The notes under the pieces were generated by a model, which searched no databases, was not told where the DNA came from, and was given only the letters and a program-made list of their open reading frames with translations. 64,000 nucleotides of DNA from Actinomycetota bacterium (GTDB lineage: Bacteria; Actinomycetota; Thermoleophilia; Solirubrobacterales; 70-9), in the NCBI GenBank assembly GCA_018268675.1, contig JAFDWB010000089.1, positions 62,001-126,000 on the forward strand, read 5' to 3'. This document shows, piece by piece, positions 52,334-60,235 of this stretch (position 1 is the stretch's first letter; every line of letters begins with the position of its first letter). The position numbers and the translations under genes were made by a program.

Positions 52334-53353
52334 GTGAGGCAGCGGATCGGGATCAAGGAGGTGGCCGCGGCGGCCGGGGTGTCGACGACCACCGTGTCCC
52401 ACGCGCTGAGCGGCAAGGGGCGGCTGCCGGAGGGAACGCGGGCGCGGGTGCGGGAAGTCGCCGAGCAGCTCGGCTACCGGCCGAACGTGAGCGCGCGGAA
52501 GCTCGGCGGCGGGTCGACCGGGCTGCTGGCGCTGGCGGTGTCCCAGGTCGAGGACCTGACCTTCCAGCTCGGCGACTTCGACTACTTCGCGAGCCTGATC
52601 CGGGAGGCGACGACGGCCGCCCTCGACCGCGGCTACGCGCTGGCGATCGCCCCGGCGGCGGCCGCTGAGGACGCCCTCCACAAGATCCCCGCCGACGGCG
52701 CGCTGGTGGTCGACCCGGTCCCCGACGACGCCTCGATCGCCTACCTGCGCGGCCAGGGGGTCCCGATCGTCACCACCGGCCGGCTGCTGGACGACGGCGA
52801 CGGCTACTGGGTGGACAACGACCACGCCGCCGGGGTCGGCCGCGTCCTCGACCACCTCCACGCGGTCGGCGCGCGGCGGATCGCCCTCGTCGCGCCCCGC
52901 TCCTTCGCCTCCTACATCGTCGACGTGCGCGCCGGGTACGCCGGCTGGTGCGCCGCGCACGACTGCGAGGAGATCGTCGGCATCGCCCCCGATGTCACCG
53001 AGCAGGGTGGCTTCGCCGCGTCCTCCGCCCTCCTCTCCGACCCCGACCCGCCGGACGCCATCTACGCCGTCCTCGACCGCCTCGCGATCGGCGTCCTCCT
53101 CGCCGCGGCCGCCGCCGACGTCGACGTCCCCGGCGACCTCCGCGTCGCCGCCTGCACCGACTCCGTCGCCGCCCAGACCGCCCGCCCCCCGCTCACCACC
53201 CTCGGCCTCAACCCCGAGCAGATCGGCCGCGAAGCGATTGGCCTCCTGATCGACCTGGTCGAGGGCCTCCCCGTCTCCCCCGGCCACCGCCTCGTGCCGA
53301 CGACCCTGATCGAGCGCGAGTCGACGTTGGGGAGCCCAGCGCGGGCACGCTGA
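52334..53353 (+). CDS. LacI-family transcriptional regulator
   Basis: About 339 residues. N-terminal helix-turn-helix IGIKEVAAAAGVSTTTVSHALSG with hinge YRPNVSARKL, then a periplasmic-binding-fold effector domain. The GTG at 52334 gives the standard N-terminus; an upstream in-frame start at 52298 would lie in the promoter. LacI regulators usually sense sugars or nucleosides, so pairing with a ureohydrolase/nitrilase/APC operon is uncommon. Confidence 0.9.
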   Translation: MRQRIGIKEVAAAAGVSTTTVSHALSGKGRLPEGTRARVREVAEQLGYRPNVSARKLGGGSTGLLALAVSQVEDLTFQLGDFDYFASLIREATTAALDRGYALAIAPAAAAEDALHKIPADGALVVDPVPDDASIAYLRGQGVPIVTTGRLLDDGDGYWVDNDHAAGVGRVLDHLHAVGARRIALVAPRSFASYIVDVRAGYAGWCAAHDCEEIVGIAPDVTEQGGFAASSALLSDPDPPDAIYAVLDRLAIGVLLAAAAADVDVPGDLRVAACTDSVAAQTARPPLTTLGLNPEQIGREAIGLLIDLVEGLPVSPGHRLVPTTLIERESTLGSPARAR

Positions 53354-53390
53354 GGGCGCTTACCGGCTGGCGCCCGAAGCACAAGGGACG

Positions 53391-53440
53391 GGCCGTCTCG
53401 TCCACGGCCCGGGCGGGCTGTGGCCGTGGCCGAGACGGCC
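53391..53440. repeat. Long stem-loop downstream of lacI
   Basis: GGCCGTCTCGTCCACGGCC (53391-53409) pairs with its complement at 53422-53440 with one mismatch around a 12-base GC loop. It lies 37 bases beyond the lacI stop, in a position fit for termination. Confidence 0.65.
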
Positions 53441-53487
53441 GGGTCCGAGGGGAGAGGAAGGGCCCGCACGTGTACGAGGGACGCACG

Positions 53488-53544
53488 CCCCGATGAGTTC
53501 GCAGAAACCCGCGGATAGCGCGGTGAAGTGCGAACTCACCGGGG
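53488..53544. repeat. Type A hairpin element (copy A4)
   Basis: A CCCCG/CGGGG clamp, one A-C mismatch, then perfect TGAGTTCGCA/TGCGAACTCA arms, internal loop GAAAC opposite TGAAG, and the inner stem CCGCG/CGCGG capped by GATAG. Apart from the cap and the clamp it repeats A3 at 46801 almost base for base. Confidence 0.78.
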
Positions 53545-53849
53545 GAACGGGACGGTAGGCGTGGAGGAAGGGTCGCGGGGGAGTCACGAGACTCGCACGG
53601 GAGCGCCACGGGTCCGTCGCCGATGTGGGACCTCGTCACATGGACGTCGGGAAGGCCGGGGACCTCGCCCTCCTCGGGAGGACGCCCTCCGTCAGGCCGG
53701 GGAAAGGGGAGGTCCGTCACGGTTCCTCCCGTCTTCCTCAGACGCTTGGGACCTCGATCCCGGGCCTCCCGGGCGCTCCTCTCACAAGGGACGGTCACGG
53801 AAGTCCGACTTCGTGCCGTCCCTGTGCCGGGACCCTCACGGACCCCTCA

Positions 53850-53909
53850 CGTCCTGGGCGTCTCATGGGGGTCACAGCCCGCCAGGACCCCCATGAGACG
53901 CCCGGGACG
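53850..53909. repeat. Very long stem-loop near the 3' end of lutC
   Basis: Two 24-base arms, beginning CGTCCTGGGCGTCTC, pair with only one T-G wobble around a 12-base loop ACAGCCCGCCAG. It ends 37 bases from the lutC stop. The arms do not match types A, B or C, so it is a separate palindrome. Another hairpin (GGGACGG...CCGTCCC) lies at about 53788-53822. Confidence 0.7.
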
Positions 53910-53946
53910 CATCTCGGACGGCCGCCCCGACCCCGGACCCGGGGCG

Positions 53947-54618
53947 TCAGGGTCCCGGGGCCGCGACGATCAGCTCCAGGCGGCGGGGGCCGTGGACGCC
54001 CTCGACTCGTTTGAGCTCGATGTCGGAGGTGGCGGAGGGGCCGGAGATGAGGGTGATGGCGCGACGGGCGGCGATCGGGGTGGCGAGGCGGGCGATGGCC
54101 TCGGGGACGGTCTCGACGATCTGGTGGCTGCGGACGACGCAGACGTGGAGGTCGGGCAAGAGGGTGGCGGCGCGGCGGCCCTGGGCGGGGCCGGTGGCGA
54201 GGATGACGGTGCCGGTGACGGCGATCGCCAGCTCGCAGCCGCTGAGCACCCCGTCGCAGGCGGCGAGGTCGGGCCAGGCGAGGGGCGGGTCGTCGGCCAC
54301 GGGCTCGATCGCGTCCGGCACCCAAGCTCGGTCGAGTCCGTCGGGGACGACGACGCGCCGCGTCGCGTGGCGGGCACAGGCCGCACCGACCGCGGCGGCG
54401 ATCGCGGCGCCCTCGTCGGCGCAGACCGTGACCTCGGCCTGGTAATCGCCCGCGCGCTCGACGAAGAGCGCGAGCCGCGCCGCCACATCAAGCGTCCCGC
54501 CGCGCTCGTAGCGCGCCTCAGCCTCGGCCCCGTCCCGATCGAAGGCGAGCACCTCCCCCGCCGGCACGTCGGCGATCGCCGCCCGCACCCGCCCAAGCAC
54601 CACCTCCCGGTCGCTCAC
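53947..54618 (-). CDS. lutC: Lactate utilisation protein LutC
   Basis: About 223 residues of the LUD (DUF162) family. C-terminal segments ELAIAVTGTVILATG, LLPDLHVCVVRSHQIV and ISGPSATSDIE are diagnostic of LutC/YkgG. With LutA and LutB it forms the L-lactate-oxidising complex that feeds electrons to the respiratory chain. The GTG at 54618 follows a purine-rich sequence; an upstream in-frame extension would be translated from the adjacent palindrome and is unlikely. Confidence 0.9.
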   Translation of the reverse strand: MSDREVVLGRVRAAIADVPAGEVLAFDRDGAEAEARYERGGTLDVAARLALFVERAGDYQAEVTVCADEGAAIAAAVGAACARHATRRVVVPDGLDRAWVPDAIEPVADDPPLAWPDLAACDGVLSGCELAIAVTGTVILATGPAQGRRAATLLPDLHVCVVRSHQIVETVPEAIARLATPIAARRAITLISGPSATSDIELKRVEGVHGPRRLELIVAAPGP

Positions 54619-54632
54619 CGCTCGCCCCCGCG

Positions 54633-54678
54633 AGCTTCCGAGCTTTCCCGCCACATATGGCCGAAAAGCTCGGAAGCT
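54633..54678. repeat. Type D palindrome upstream of the lutC start (D1)
   Basis: AGCTTCCGAGCTTT and its complement form 14-bp outer arms, with a further GCCA/TGGC inner pairing around CATA. The element occupies the lutB-lutC gap and ends 14 bases before the lutC GTG. It is nearly the same palindrome as the one at 59445-59488. Confidence 0.75.
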
Positions 54679-54712
54679 TGGGTGGTGCGGCGGCTGGGGC
54701 GGGCCTCGCGGG

Positions 54713-56125
54713 TCATGGACGGCGGCCGCGCCACCAGTCGCCGAACGTCTCGGGCGGGGGCTCGGGGAGGTCGCGGACGGTGATCCAGGCAGCGAGCGGG
54801 CCGGGGACCAGGCGTCCCAGGACCGGGACCTTGGCGAGGACGCGCAGGGCGCGGAGCGCCAGGCGTTGGGCGCGACGGTACCGGGTCGTGGAGCCGAAGG
54901 CGTACGCCGCGGCCTTCATCGAGAGCCGCTCCGCCGCGTCCTTGGACCCGCCCGCCTCGCGCCGCACCACCTCGCCGCGCAGGTGCACGAGCACCGTCGG
55001 GATGTCGATCTTCACCGGGCAGACGTCGTAGCAGGCGCCACAGAGCGAGGAGGCCCATGGCAGCGTGGCGCCGCTCTCCAGGTCGGACAGCTGCGGAGTG
55101 AGGATCGCGCCGATCGGCCCTGGGTAGACCGACCCGTACGCGTGCCCCCCGGTCCGCTCGTACACCGGGCAGACGTTGAGGCAGGCCGAGCAGCGGATGC
55201 AGTGGAGCGCCTGCCGGCCGACCTCGTCGCGCAGCGCGTTCGTCCGCCCCGCGTCGAGCAGCACCAGGTGGAACCCCTCCGGCCCGTCCCCCGGCGTGAC
55301 CCCGGTCCAGAGCGACGTGTACGGGTTCATCCGCTCCGCGGTCGAGGAGCGCGGCAGCAGCTGCAGCATCACCTCCAGGTCGCTCAACCGCGGCAGCACC
55401 TTCTCGATCCCCATCACCGTGATCAGCGTCCGCGGCAGCGTCGTGCACATCCGCCCGTTTCCCTCTGACTCGACCACCCCGACCGTCCCCGTCTCGGCGA
55501 CCGCGAAGTTGGCGCCGCTGATCGCCACCTCGGCGCGCAGGAAGCGCTCCCGCAGGAACCGCCGCGCCGCCCCCGCGAGCGCCGCCGGGGTCTCGTCGAG
55601 CTCCCCCGGGTCGGGCAGCTCGCGCAGGAAGAGCTCGCGGATCTCGGCCCGGTTGCGGTGGATCGCGGGGACGAGGATGTGCGAGGAGGTGTCGCCGGCC
55701 AGCTGGTTGATCAGCTCCGCGAGATCGGTCTCGAGGACGTCGATCCCGCGCGCCGCGAGCGCGTCGTTGAGGCCGATCTCGTCGGTCGCCAGCGACTTCA
55801 CCTTGACCGCCTCGGCGCTGCCCGTCGCGGCGACGAGGTCGCCGACGATCCGGTTCGCCGCCGCCCCGTCGGGCGCCCAGTGGACCTGCCCGCCGGCCGC
55901 GATCACCGCCGCCTCGAGGTCCTCCAGGTGGCGGTCGAGGTGGCGCATCGCGCGCTCCTTGATCAGCCTCCCCGCCTCGCGCAGCTCCTCCCAGTCGGCC
56001 ACCTCGGCGACCGCCGCCGCCCGCTTGTCGCGGATCGCGTGGGTGGCGCCGCGCAGGTTGGCGCGCAGCTGCGAGTCGGCCACCGCCGCGCGCGCCGCCG
56101 CCGGGAAGCCGCCCGCCGGCGTCAT
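54713..56125 (-). CDS. lutB: Lactate utilisation iron-sulphur protein LutB
   Basis: About 470 residues. N-terminal LUD domain (SGANFAVAETGTVGVVESEGN near residue 205) and C-terminal ferredoxin-like region with two cysteine clusters, CIRCSACLNVCPVY and CGACYDVCPVKI, for two 4Fe-4S centres. It is the electron-transfer subunit of the LutABC lactate oxidase. The start overlaps the lutA stop by four bases. Confidence 0.95.
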   Translation of the reverse strand: MTPAGGFPAAARAAVADSQLRANLRGATHAIRDKRAAAVAEVADWEELREAGRLIKERAMRHLDRHLEDLEAAVIAAGGQVHWAPDGAAANRIVGDLVAATGSAEAVKVKSLATDEIGLNDALAARGIDVLETDLAELINQLAGDTSSHILVPAIHRNRAEIRELFLRELPDPGELDETPAALAGAARRFLRERFLRAEVAISGANFAVAETGTVGVVESEGNGRMCTTLPRTLITVMGIEKVLPRLSDLEVMLQLLPRSSTAERMNPYTSLWTGVTPGDGPEGFHLVLLDAGRTNALRDEVGRQALHCIRCSACLNVCPVYERTGGHAYGSVYPGPIGAILTPQLSDLESGATLPWASSLCGACYDVCPVKIDIPTVLVHLRGEVVRREAGGSKDAAERLSMKAAAYAFGSTTRYRRAQRLALRALRVLAKVPVLGRLVPGPLAAWITVRDLPEPPPETFGDWWRGRRP

Positions 56126-56862
56126 CGGCCCTCCACCGCGGCGAGGATCTCGGCCACGTGCACCGTCCGCACCCCGGTCCGCTGCCGCCGCAGCGCGCCG
56201 TCGATGTGCATCAGGCAGGAGGAGTCGGTCGCCGTGCAGACCTCCGCCCCGCTGTCGAGGACGGCGCGCACCTTGTCGGCCAGCATCGCCGCCGAGACGT
56301 CGGCGTTCTTCACCGCGAAGGTACCCCCGAAGCCGCAGCAGGTCTCCGCTTCGCCGAGCTCGCGCAGCTCGATCCCGCCGACGCCGCCCAGCAGCCGCAG
56401 CGGCGCCTCATCGAGCCGAAGCATCCGCAGCCCGTGGCAGCTCGGGTGGTAGACGACCCGGTGCGGGAAGAAGGCGCCGACGTCCTCGAGCCCGAGCTCG
56501 CCGACGAGGAACTCGCAGAGCTCGAACACGCGCGGGGAGAGCGCCGCCACCGCCTCGGCGAGCGCCGCGTCCCCGGCCTCGGCCGCGAGCCGCGGATAGT
56601 GGTCGCGCACCATCGCCACGCAGGAGCCGGACGGCGCGACGATCGCGTCGAGGTCGTCCCCGCCGAAGCACCGGGCGAAGCCGCGCACCAGCGGCAGGGC
56701 CTCCTCCTCGTACCCAGAGTTCGCGTGCATCTGCCCGCAGCAGGTCTGCTCCGCCGGGAACACGACGGTGTGCCCGAGGCGCTCCAGCACCGCGACCGTC
56801 GCCCTCCCGGTCGCCGGGAACAGCGTGTCGCCGAGGCAGGTGATGAAAAGCCCGACCCTCAT
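56122..56862 (-). CDS. lutA: Lactate utilisation protein LutA
   Basis: About 246 residues with the two CCG domains of LutA/GlpC/heterodisulfide reductase subunits: EQTCCGQMHANSGY near residue 40 and AETCCGFGG near residue 185, which bind iron-sulphur or haem-type centres. The ATG at 56862 begins the conserved MRVGLFITCLGD. The operon order lutA-lutB-lutC is standard. The pathway converts lactate from rhamnose breakdown to pyruvate. Confidence 0.94.
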   Translation of the reverse strand: MRVGLFITCLGDTLFPATGRATVAVLERLGHTVVFPAEQTCCGQMHANSGYEEEALPLVRGFARCFGGDDLDAIVAPSGSCVAMVRDHYPRLAAEAGDAALAEAVAALSPRVFELCEFLVGELGLEDVGAFFPHRVVYHPSCHGLRMLRLDEAPLRLLGGVGGIELRELGEAETCCGFGGTFAVKNADVSAAMLADKVRAVLDSGAEVCTATDSSCLMHIDGALRRQRTGVRTVHVAEILAAVEGR

Positions 56863-56891
56863 CCTCCGCCCAGTCTGCCCGGTCGGCGCGC

Positions 56892-58064
56892 CTAACGCGC
56901 TGACAGCGCGAGCGCCGCGGCGAACGCCTCGCGCACCTCCGCCGCCGTCCACGGCCGCGGCGACTGGGTGATGAAGAAGTCGGCCAGCGCCAGCTCGGTC
57001 AGCTCGTCGAGATCGGCCTCGGTGACGTCGAGCGAGCCGAGCACCGGGAAGTCGAGCTCGGCCAGCAGCGCCCGCACCGCACCGACCGCGCGGCTGCCGT
57101 CGCCGCGGCCGTCGTCCGGCACCCCCAGCGCATCGGCGACCCGCTCGAGCTGCTCCGGCACGACGCCGCGCTCGCGCTCCAGCGTCTCCGCCAGCACCAG
57201 CCCGACGGTGAGCCCGTGCGGCGCCCCGGTCCTGGTCCCGATCGCCTGCGCCAGCGAGTGCTCGGCGGCGCAATCGGAGATGTTCATCGTCAGCCCGGCG
57301 AGCAGGCTGGCGCAGGCCATCTCGGAGCGCGCCGCGGCGTCGGCGCCGTCGCGCCAGGCCGGGACCAGCGAGCGGCCGCCGAGCCGGATCGCCTCCAGCG
57401 CGATCGCGTCGCCGATCGGCGTCCGCGTCTTCGCCACCATCCCGGCGATCGCCTGGGCGATCGCGTCGACGCCGCTGAAGGAGGTGGTCGCGGGCGGCGC
57501 CGAGTGGGTGAGGACCGGGTCGACCAGCGCGTGGTCGGCACGCAGGTTCGGGCTCGCGATGCCGAACTTGGTGCCGGTGCGGTCATCGAAGACCACGGCG
57601 CCGCCGGAGACCTCCGAGCCCGTGCCCGCAGTCGTCGGCATCGCCACCAGCGGCAGCTCCGGCGGCGGGAACTCGCGCTCGGAGTCGACGAAGGCGGCGA
57701 AGTCGAGCCCCCGCTGGGCGCAGAGGCGCGCCGCCTTGGCGGTGTCGATCACCGAGCCGCCGCCGATCGCGACGACGATCCCGGCGCCGCTCCCCCGCAG
57801 CGCCGCGGCGGCGCGGTCGACATCGGTGCCGTGCGGCTCCCCCGGCCCCTTCGGGCTGCGGACGACCTCGACCCCGGCCCCGGCGAGTGCGCCGAGCGCC
57901 GCGGCGACCGCCGGGTTCAGCTCCTCGAGCCCCTCGTCGATGACCACCAGCGCCGTGCGCGCCTCGTGCTCGGCGACGATCCCGGGCAGCTCCAGCGCCA
58001 CGCCGTCGCCGAAGCGGACGCGGACCGGGAGGTAGTTGGAGAAGGCGGGGACGATCTCGGGCAC
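56892..58064 (-). CDS. Iron-containing (group III) alcohol dehydrogenase
   Basis: About 390 residues. NAD-binding GGGSVIDTAKA near residue 100, the PTTAGTGSEVS segment near 145, and metal-ligand histidines in AEHSLAQAIG and GAPHGL. Related to lactaldehyde reductase (FucO) and other diol or alcohol dehydrogenases. Its place between the aldehyde dehydrogenase and lutA genes suggests interconversion of lactaldehyde and propanediol or an equivalent step; exact substrate uncertain. Confidence 0.88.
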   Translation of the reverse strand: MPEIVPAFSNYLPVRVRFGDGVALELPGIVAEHEARTALVVIDEGLEELNPAVAAALGALAGAGVEVVRSPKGPGEPHGTDVDRAAAALRGSGAGIVVAIGGGSVIDTAKAARLCAQRGLDFAAFVDSEREFPPPELPLVAMPTTAGTGSEVSGGAVVFDDRTGTKFGIASPNLRADHALVDPVLTHSAPPATTSFSGVDAIAQAIAGMVAKTRTPIGDAIALEAIRLGGRSLVPAWRDGADAAARSEMACASLLAGLTMNISDCAAEHSLAQAIGTRTGAPHGLTVGLVLAETLERERGVVPEQLERVADALGVPDDGRGDGSRAVGAVRALLAELDFPVLGSLDVTEADLDELTELALADFFITQSPRPWTAAEVREAFAAALALSAR

Positions 58065-58067
58065 CGC

Positions 58068-59426
58068 TCAGCCCTCCGTCGACATGAAGACGTTCTTCAG
58101 CTCGGTGTAGGCCTCGGGGGCGTCGGCGCCGAGCTCCCGCCCGATCCCCGACTGCTTGAAGCCGCCAAACGGCGTCCCGAGCCGCACCGAGGTGTAGGAG
58201 TTGATCGCCAGCGCGCCCGCCTCGAGCCCGCGCGCGACCCGCAGCGCCCGGGCGCCGTCGCGGGTCCAGATCGAGCCCGCGAGCCCGTAGGGGGTGGCGT
58301 TGGCGCGGGCGATCGCCTCCTCCTCGCGGTCGAACGGGAGGATGCCGACGACCGGCCCGAAGATCTCCTCGCGCGCCGCGCGGTCCCCGTCGGCGAGCGG
58401 GTGCAGGACGGTCGGCGGGAACCAGTACCCGGGGCCGTCGGGGACGCTCCCCTGCATCGCGATCTGGGCGCCGGCGGTGTATTCGGCGACCGCGGTGCGG
58501 TGTCCGGCGGAGATCAGCGGGCCCATCTCGGTCTCCTCGTCGAGCGGGTCGCCGACGCGCATGCCCGCCACCGTGCGCTCGAGGCGCTCCAGGAAGGGCT
58601 CCAGCGCGACGCGCTCGACGAAGACCCGCGAGCGCGCGCAGCAGTCCTGGCCGGCGTTGCCGAAGACGCCCCCGGCGAGGCCCGCGGCGGCCTGGTCGAG
58701 GTCGGCGTCGGCGAAGACGATCGAGGGCGACTTGCCGCCGAGCTCGAGGCTGACGCGCTTGATCTGCCGCGCCGCCCGTTCGCCGACGTCGACGCCGACC
58801 GCGGTCGAGCCGGTGAGCGAGACCTTGGCCACGTCGGGGTGCTCGACCAGCGCCCGGCCCAGTTCGGAGCCGCTGCCGACGACGACGCTCAGGAGCCCCT
58901 CCGGGAGCCCCGCCTCGAGCCCGATCCGGCCCAGCTCGATCGCCGTCATCGGGGTGAGCGCGGCGGGCTTGTGGACGACCGCGTTGCCGGCCGCCAACGC
59001 CGGGGCGATCTTCCAGCTCGCGATCGTCAGCGGGAAGTTCCAGGGCGTGATCACGCCGACCACGCCGAGCGGCTCGCGGAAGGTCATGTCGACGCCGCCC
59101 GCGACCGGGATCGTCGTCCCGCCGAGGCGCTCCGGCGTCGCCGCGTAGTAGCGGAAGGTGGCGGCGGCGCCCGCGACCGCCCCGCGCGCGTCGCCGATCG
59201 GCATGCCGACGTTGCGGGCCTCGAGGCGCGCCAGCGTCGCCGCCTCGGCCTCGATCCCGGCCGCGATCGCGGCCAACGCCGCCCCCCGCGCGCTCGGCGC
59301 CAGCGACCACCAGTGCCGTTGCGCCGCCCGCGCCGCGTCGACGACCCGGTCGAGCTCCGCCGCCGCCGTCGTCCCGACCTCGGCGAGCACCTGCTCCGTC
59401 GCCGGTTCGATCACCGCCTGCGTCAT
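58068..59426 (-). CDS. NAD(P)-dependent aldehyde dehydrogenase
   Basis: About 452 residues. Cofactor-binding TPWNFP and LTGSTAVG, catalytic Glu in LELGGKSP, catalytic Cys in GQDC, and the C-terminal GGFKQSGIGRE. It is shorter at the N-terminus than usual. Candidate substrates are lactaldehyde (rhamnose route) or gamma-glutamyl-aminobutyraldehyde (PuuC role), given both kinds of neighbour. The ATG overlaps the puuD stop (ATGA), and a 44-bp palindrome ends 18 bases upstream. Confidence 0.9.
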   Translation of the reverse strand: MTQAVIEPATEQVLAEVGTTAAAELDRVVDAARAAQRHWWSLAPSARGAALAAIAAGIEAEAATLARLEARNVGMPIGDARGAVAGAAATFRYYAATPERLGGTTIPVAGGVDMTFREPLGVVGVITPWNFPLTIASWKIAPALAAGNAVVHKPAALTPMTAIELGRIGLEAGLPEGLLSVVVGSGSELGRALVEHPDVAKVSLTGSTAVGVDVGERAARQIKRVSLELGGKSPSIVFADADLDQAAAGLAGGVFGNAGQDCCARSRVFVERVALEPFLERLERTVAGMRVGDPLDEETEMGPLISAGHRTAVAEYTAGAQIAMQGSVPDGPGYWFPPTVLHPLADGDRAAREEIFGPVVGILPFDREEEAIARANATPYGLAGSIWTRDGARALRVARGLEAGALAINSYTSVRLGTPFGGFKQSGIGRELGADAPEAYTELKNVFMSTEG

Positions 59427-60235
59427 CGCGCCACCCCCTCGCGTGCTTCCGAGCTTTCCCGCCATATATGGCGGGAAAGCTCGGAAGCTTGGGCCGCGGC
59501 GGGGCGGGGGGACGGTGCGGCGGCGCTCACCAGGGCGGCGATCGTGGTGTCGAGGTCGAGCGCCTCCGGGTGCCACTGGACGCCGAGGGCGTGGCGGAGC
59601 GCGGGCCACTCGATCGCCTCGACCACGCCGTCGGGAACGGAGCGGGCGACGACGCGGCCGCCGTCGCCGACCCGGTCGACGCCCTGATGGTGGTGCGAGT
59701 TCACGGTCAGCGTGCCGGGCGCGCCGAGGAGCGAGTCCGCCTCGACCGAGACGTCATGGAAGGTGCGCTCGCCGAGGCTCCCCGGCAGCGGCCGGTGCTC
59801 GCCGAAGCCGGCGTCGATCAGGTGTTGGTGCAAGGTTCCTCCGGTGGCGACGTTCATGATCTGCAGGCCGCGGCAGATGCCGAGCACCGGCAGGTCGTGG
59901 GCAAAGGCGGTGCGGACGAGGGCCAGCTCGAACTCGTCGCGCTCCAGGTAGGTGGCCTCGGTCCGCTCGGTCGCGACCTGGCCGTAGGTGGCGGGGTCGA
60001 GGTCGGCGCCGCCGATCAGCAGCAGCGCGTCGATCCGGGCGACCAGCGCCTCGACGTCGGCCGCGGCGAGCGCTTCCGGCACCAGCCCGACCGGCAGGCC
60101 GCCGCCGCGCCGCACCGAGTCGAGATAGGTGCCGGCGACGAGGGCCGCGTCCTGGTCCCAGAAGCTCCAGGCGGCGCGCTCGCGGGCGGCGCAGATGCCG
60201 ACGATCGGCCGGCGCCCGGGCTCAGAGCCGCTCAT
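59423..60235 (-). CDS. puuD: Gamma-glutamyl-amine hydrolase, class I glutamine amidotransferase fold
   Basis: About 270 residues with the nucleophile Cys121 in GICRGLQ, and His222 and Glu224 in GVQWHPE. This is the PuuD-type hydrolase that releases glutamate from gamma-glutamyl-aminobutyrate or similar conjugates. The last 20 residues (ASELSRHIWRESSEAR and a few more) are encoded by a perfect DNA palindrome and have no counterpart in the family, so they look like an insertion-derived tail. The start overlaps the glutamine-synthetase-like gene by 14 bases. Confidence 0.88.
   Translation of the reverse strand: MSGSEPGRRPIVGICAARERAAWSFWDQDAALVAGTYLDSVRRGGGLPVGLVPEALAAADVEALVARIDALLLIGGADLDPATYGQVATERTEATYLERDEFELALVRTAFAHDLPVLGICRGLQIMNVATGGTLHQHLIDAGFGEHRPLPGSLGERTFHDVSVEADSLLGAPGTLTVNSHHHQGVDRVGDGGRVVARSVPDGVVEAIEWPALRHALGVQWHPEALDLDTTIAALVSAAAPSPRPAAAQASELSRHIWRESSEAREGVAR
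59445..59488. repeat. Type D palindrome inside the puuD 3' end (D2)
   Basis: A perfect 44-base palindrome with 22-base half-sites beginning GCTTCCGAGCTTTCCCG and no loop. It shares the AGCTTCCGAGCTTT... arm with D1 at 54633. It encodes residues about 250-264 of PuuD and ends 18 bases before the aldehyde dehydrogenase start codon, whose Shine-Dalgarno sequence GAGGGGG lies between. Confidence 0.82.

Larger units (their letters stand above)
53354..53946. other. Gene-free, hairpin-dense intergenic region
   Basis: About 590 bases between the convergent lacI and lutC genes. None of the frames here shows recognisable protein or a plausible ribosome site. The stretch contains at least four long stem-loops, recurring GGGACGG/CCGTCCC, GACCCTCACGG and GGTCCGTCACGG motifs, and one type A element. 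It may be a transcribed structured RNA locus, a cluster of mobile palindromes or a decayed gene. Confidence 0.5.

Noticed and set aside
53528-54783. Open frames across the 53.4-53.9 kb gap
   Set aside because: No homology, no good ribosome site, and codon composition follows the palindromes; treated as non-coding.
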